From positions 1 through 6,307 of the forward strand of contig JABMQK010000085.1 of NCBI GenBank assembly GCA_013203265.1: 6,307 nucleotides of DNA, in the 5' to 3' direction. Position 1 is the stretch's first letter. Every line of letters begins with the position of its first letter. This document shows, piece by piece, positions 6,298-6,307 of this stretch. Under the pieces are notes generated by a model. It made no database searches. It worked only from the letters and a program-made list of their open reading frames with translations, and was not told where the DNA came from. This DNA is from a bacterium (GTDB lineage: Bacteria; Omnitrophota; Gorgyraeia; Velamenicoccales; JABMQK01). Made by a program: the position numbers and the translations under genes.

Positions 6298-6307
6298 CCC
6301 ATCTTAT

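Overview
The window is AT-rich chromosomal DNA from a bacterium, with six protein genes in two divergent blocks. Every gene starts and ends in good reading frame except the leftmost, which runs off the edge. There are no tRNA or rRNA genes, transposases, phage genes or CRISPR arrays. The mixture of housekeeping genes (comM, accA) with a LysM plus L,D-transpeptidase protein, a divergent PAP2 protein and a GT-C membrane enzyme suggests a diderm bacterium. The AT-rich, tightly packed style would suit an uncultured lineage such as Omnitrophota or Elusimicrobiota, but that placement is inference and not strongly supported.

Left block, minus strand (about 1-3099): a ComM/YifB AAA+ ATPase is followed 34 bp downstream by a large polytopic membrane protein. 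This second protein resembles a GT-C-type, lipid-carrier-dependent glycosyltransferase. Its frame is open to base 1, so only its first 499 residues are visible.

Divergent intergenic region (3100-3405): it holds a long stem-loop close to comM (3120-3152), a good rightward sigma-70-type promoter (3240-3267), and a leader of about 130 bases with small inverted repeats.

Right block, plus strand (3406-6297): a divergent PAP2 family membrane protein, then a membrane-anchored LysM/YkuD L,D-transpeptidase 10 bp later, then a 74-bp gap with a weak promoter and a palindrome. After that come accA (acetyl-CoA carboxylase, carboxyltransferase alpha) and, 3 bp later, a PadR-family regulator. The first two genes point to envelope or peptidoglycan work. 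accA supplies malonyl-CoA for fatty acids. The PadR gene is probably translated by coupling to accA.

No clearly new biological system is visible. The items most worth a second look are the stem-loop at 3120-3152, whose imperfect pairs are all G-U on one strand only, the accA-padR coupling, and the altered active-site motif of the L,D-transpeptidase.
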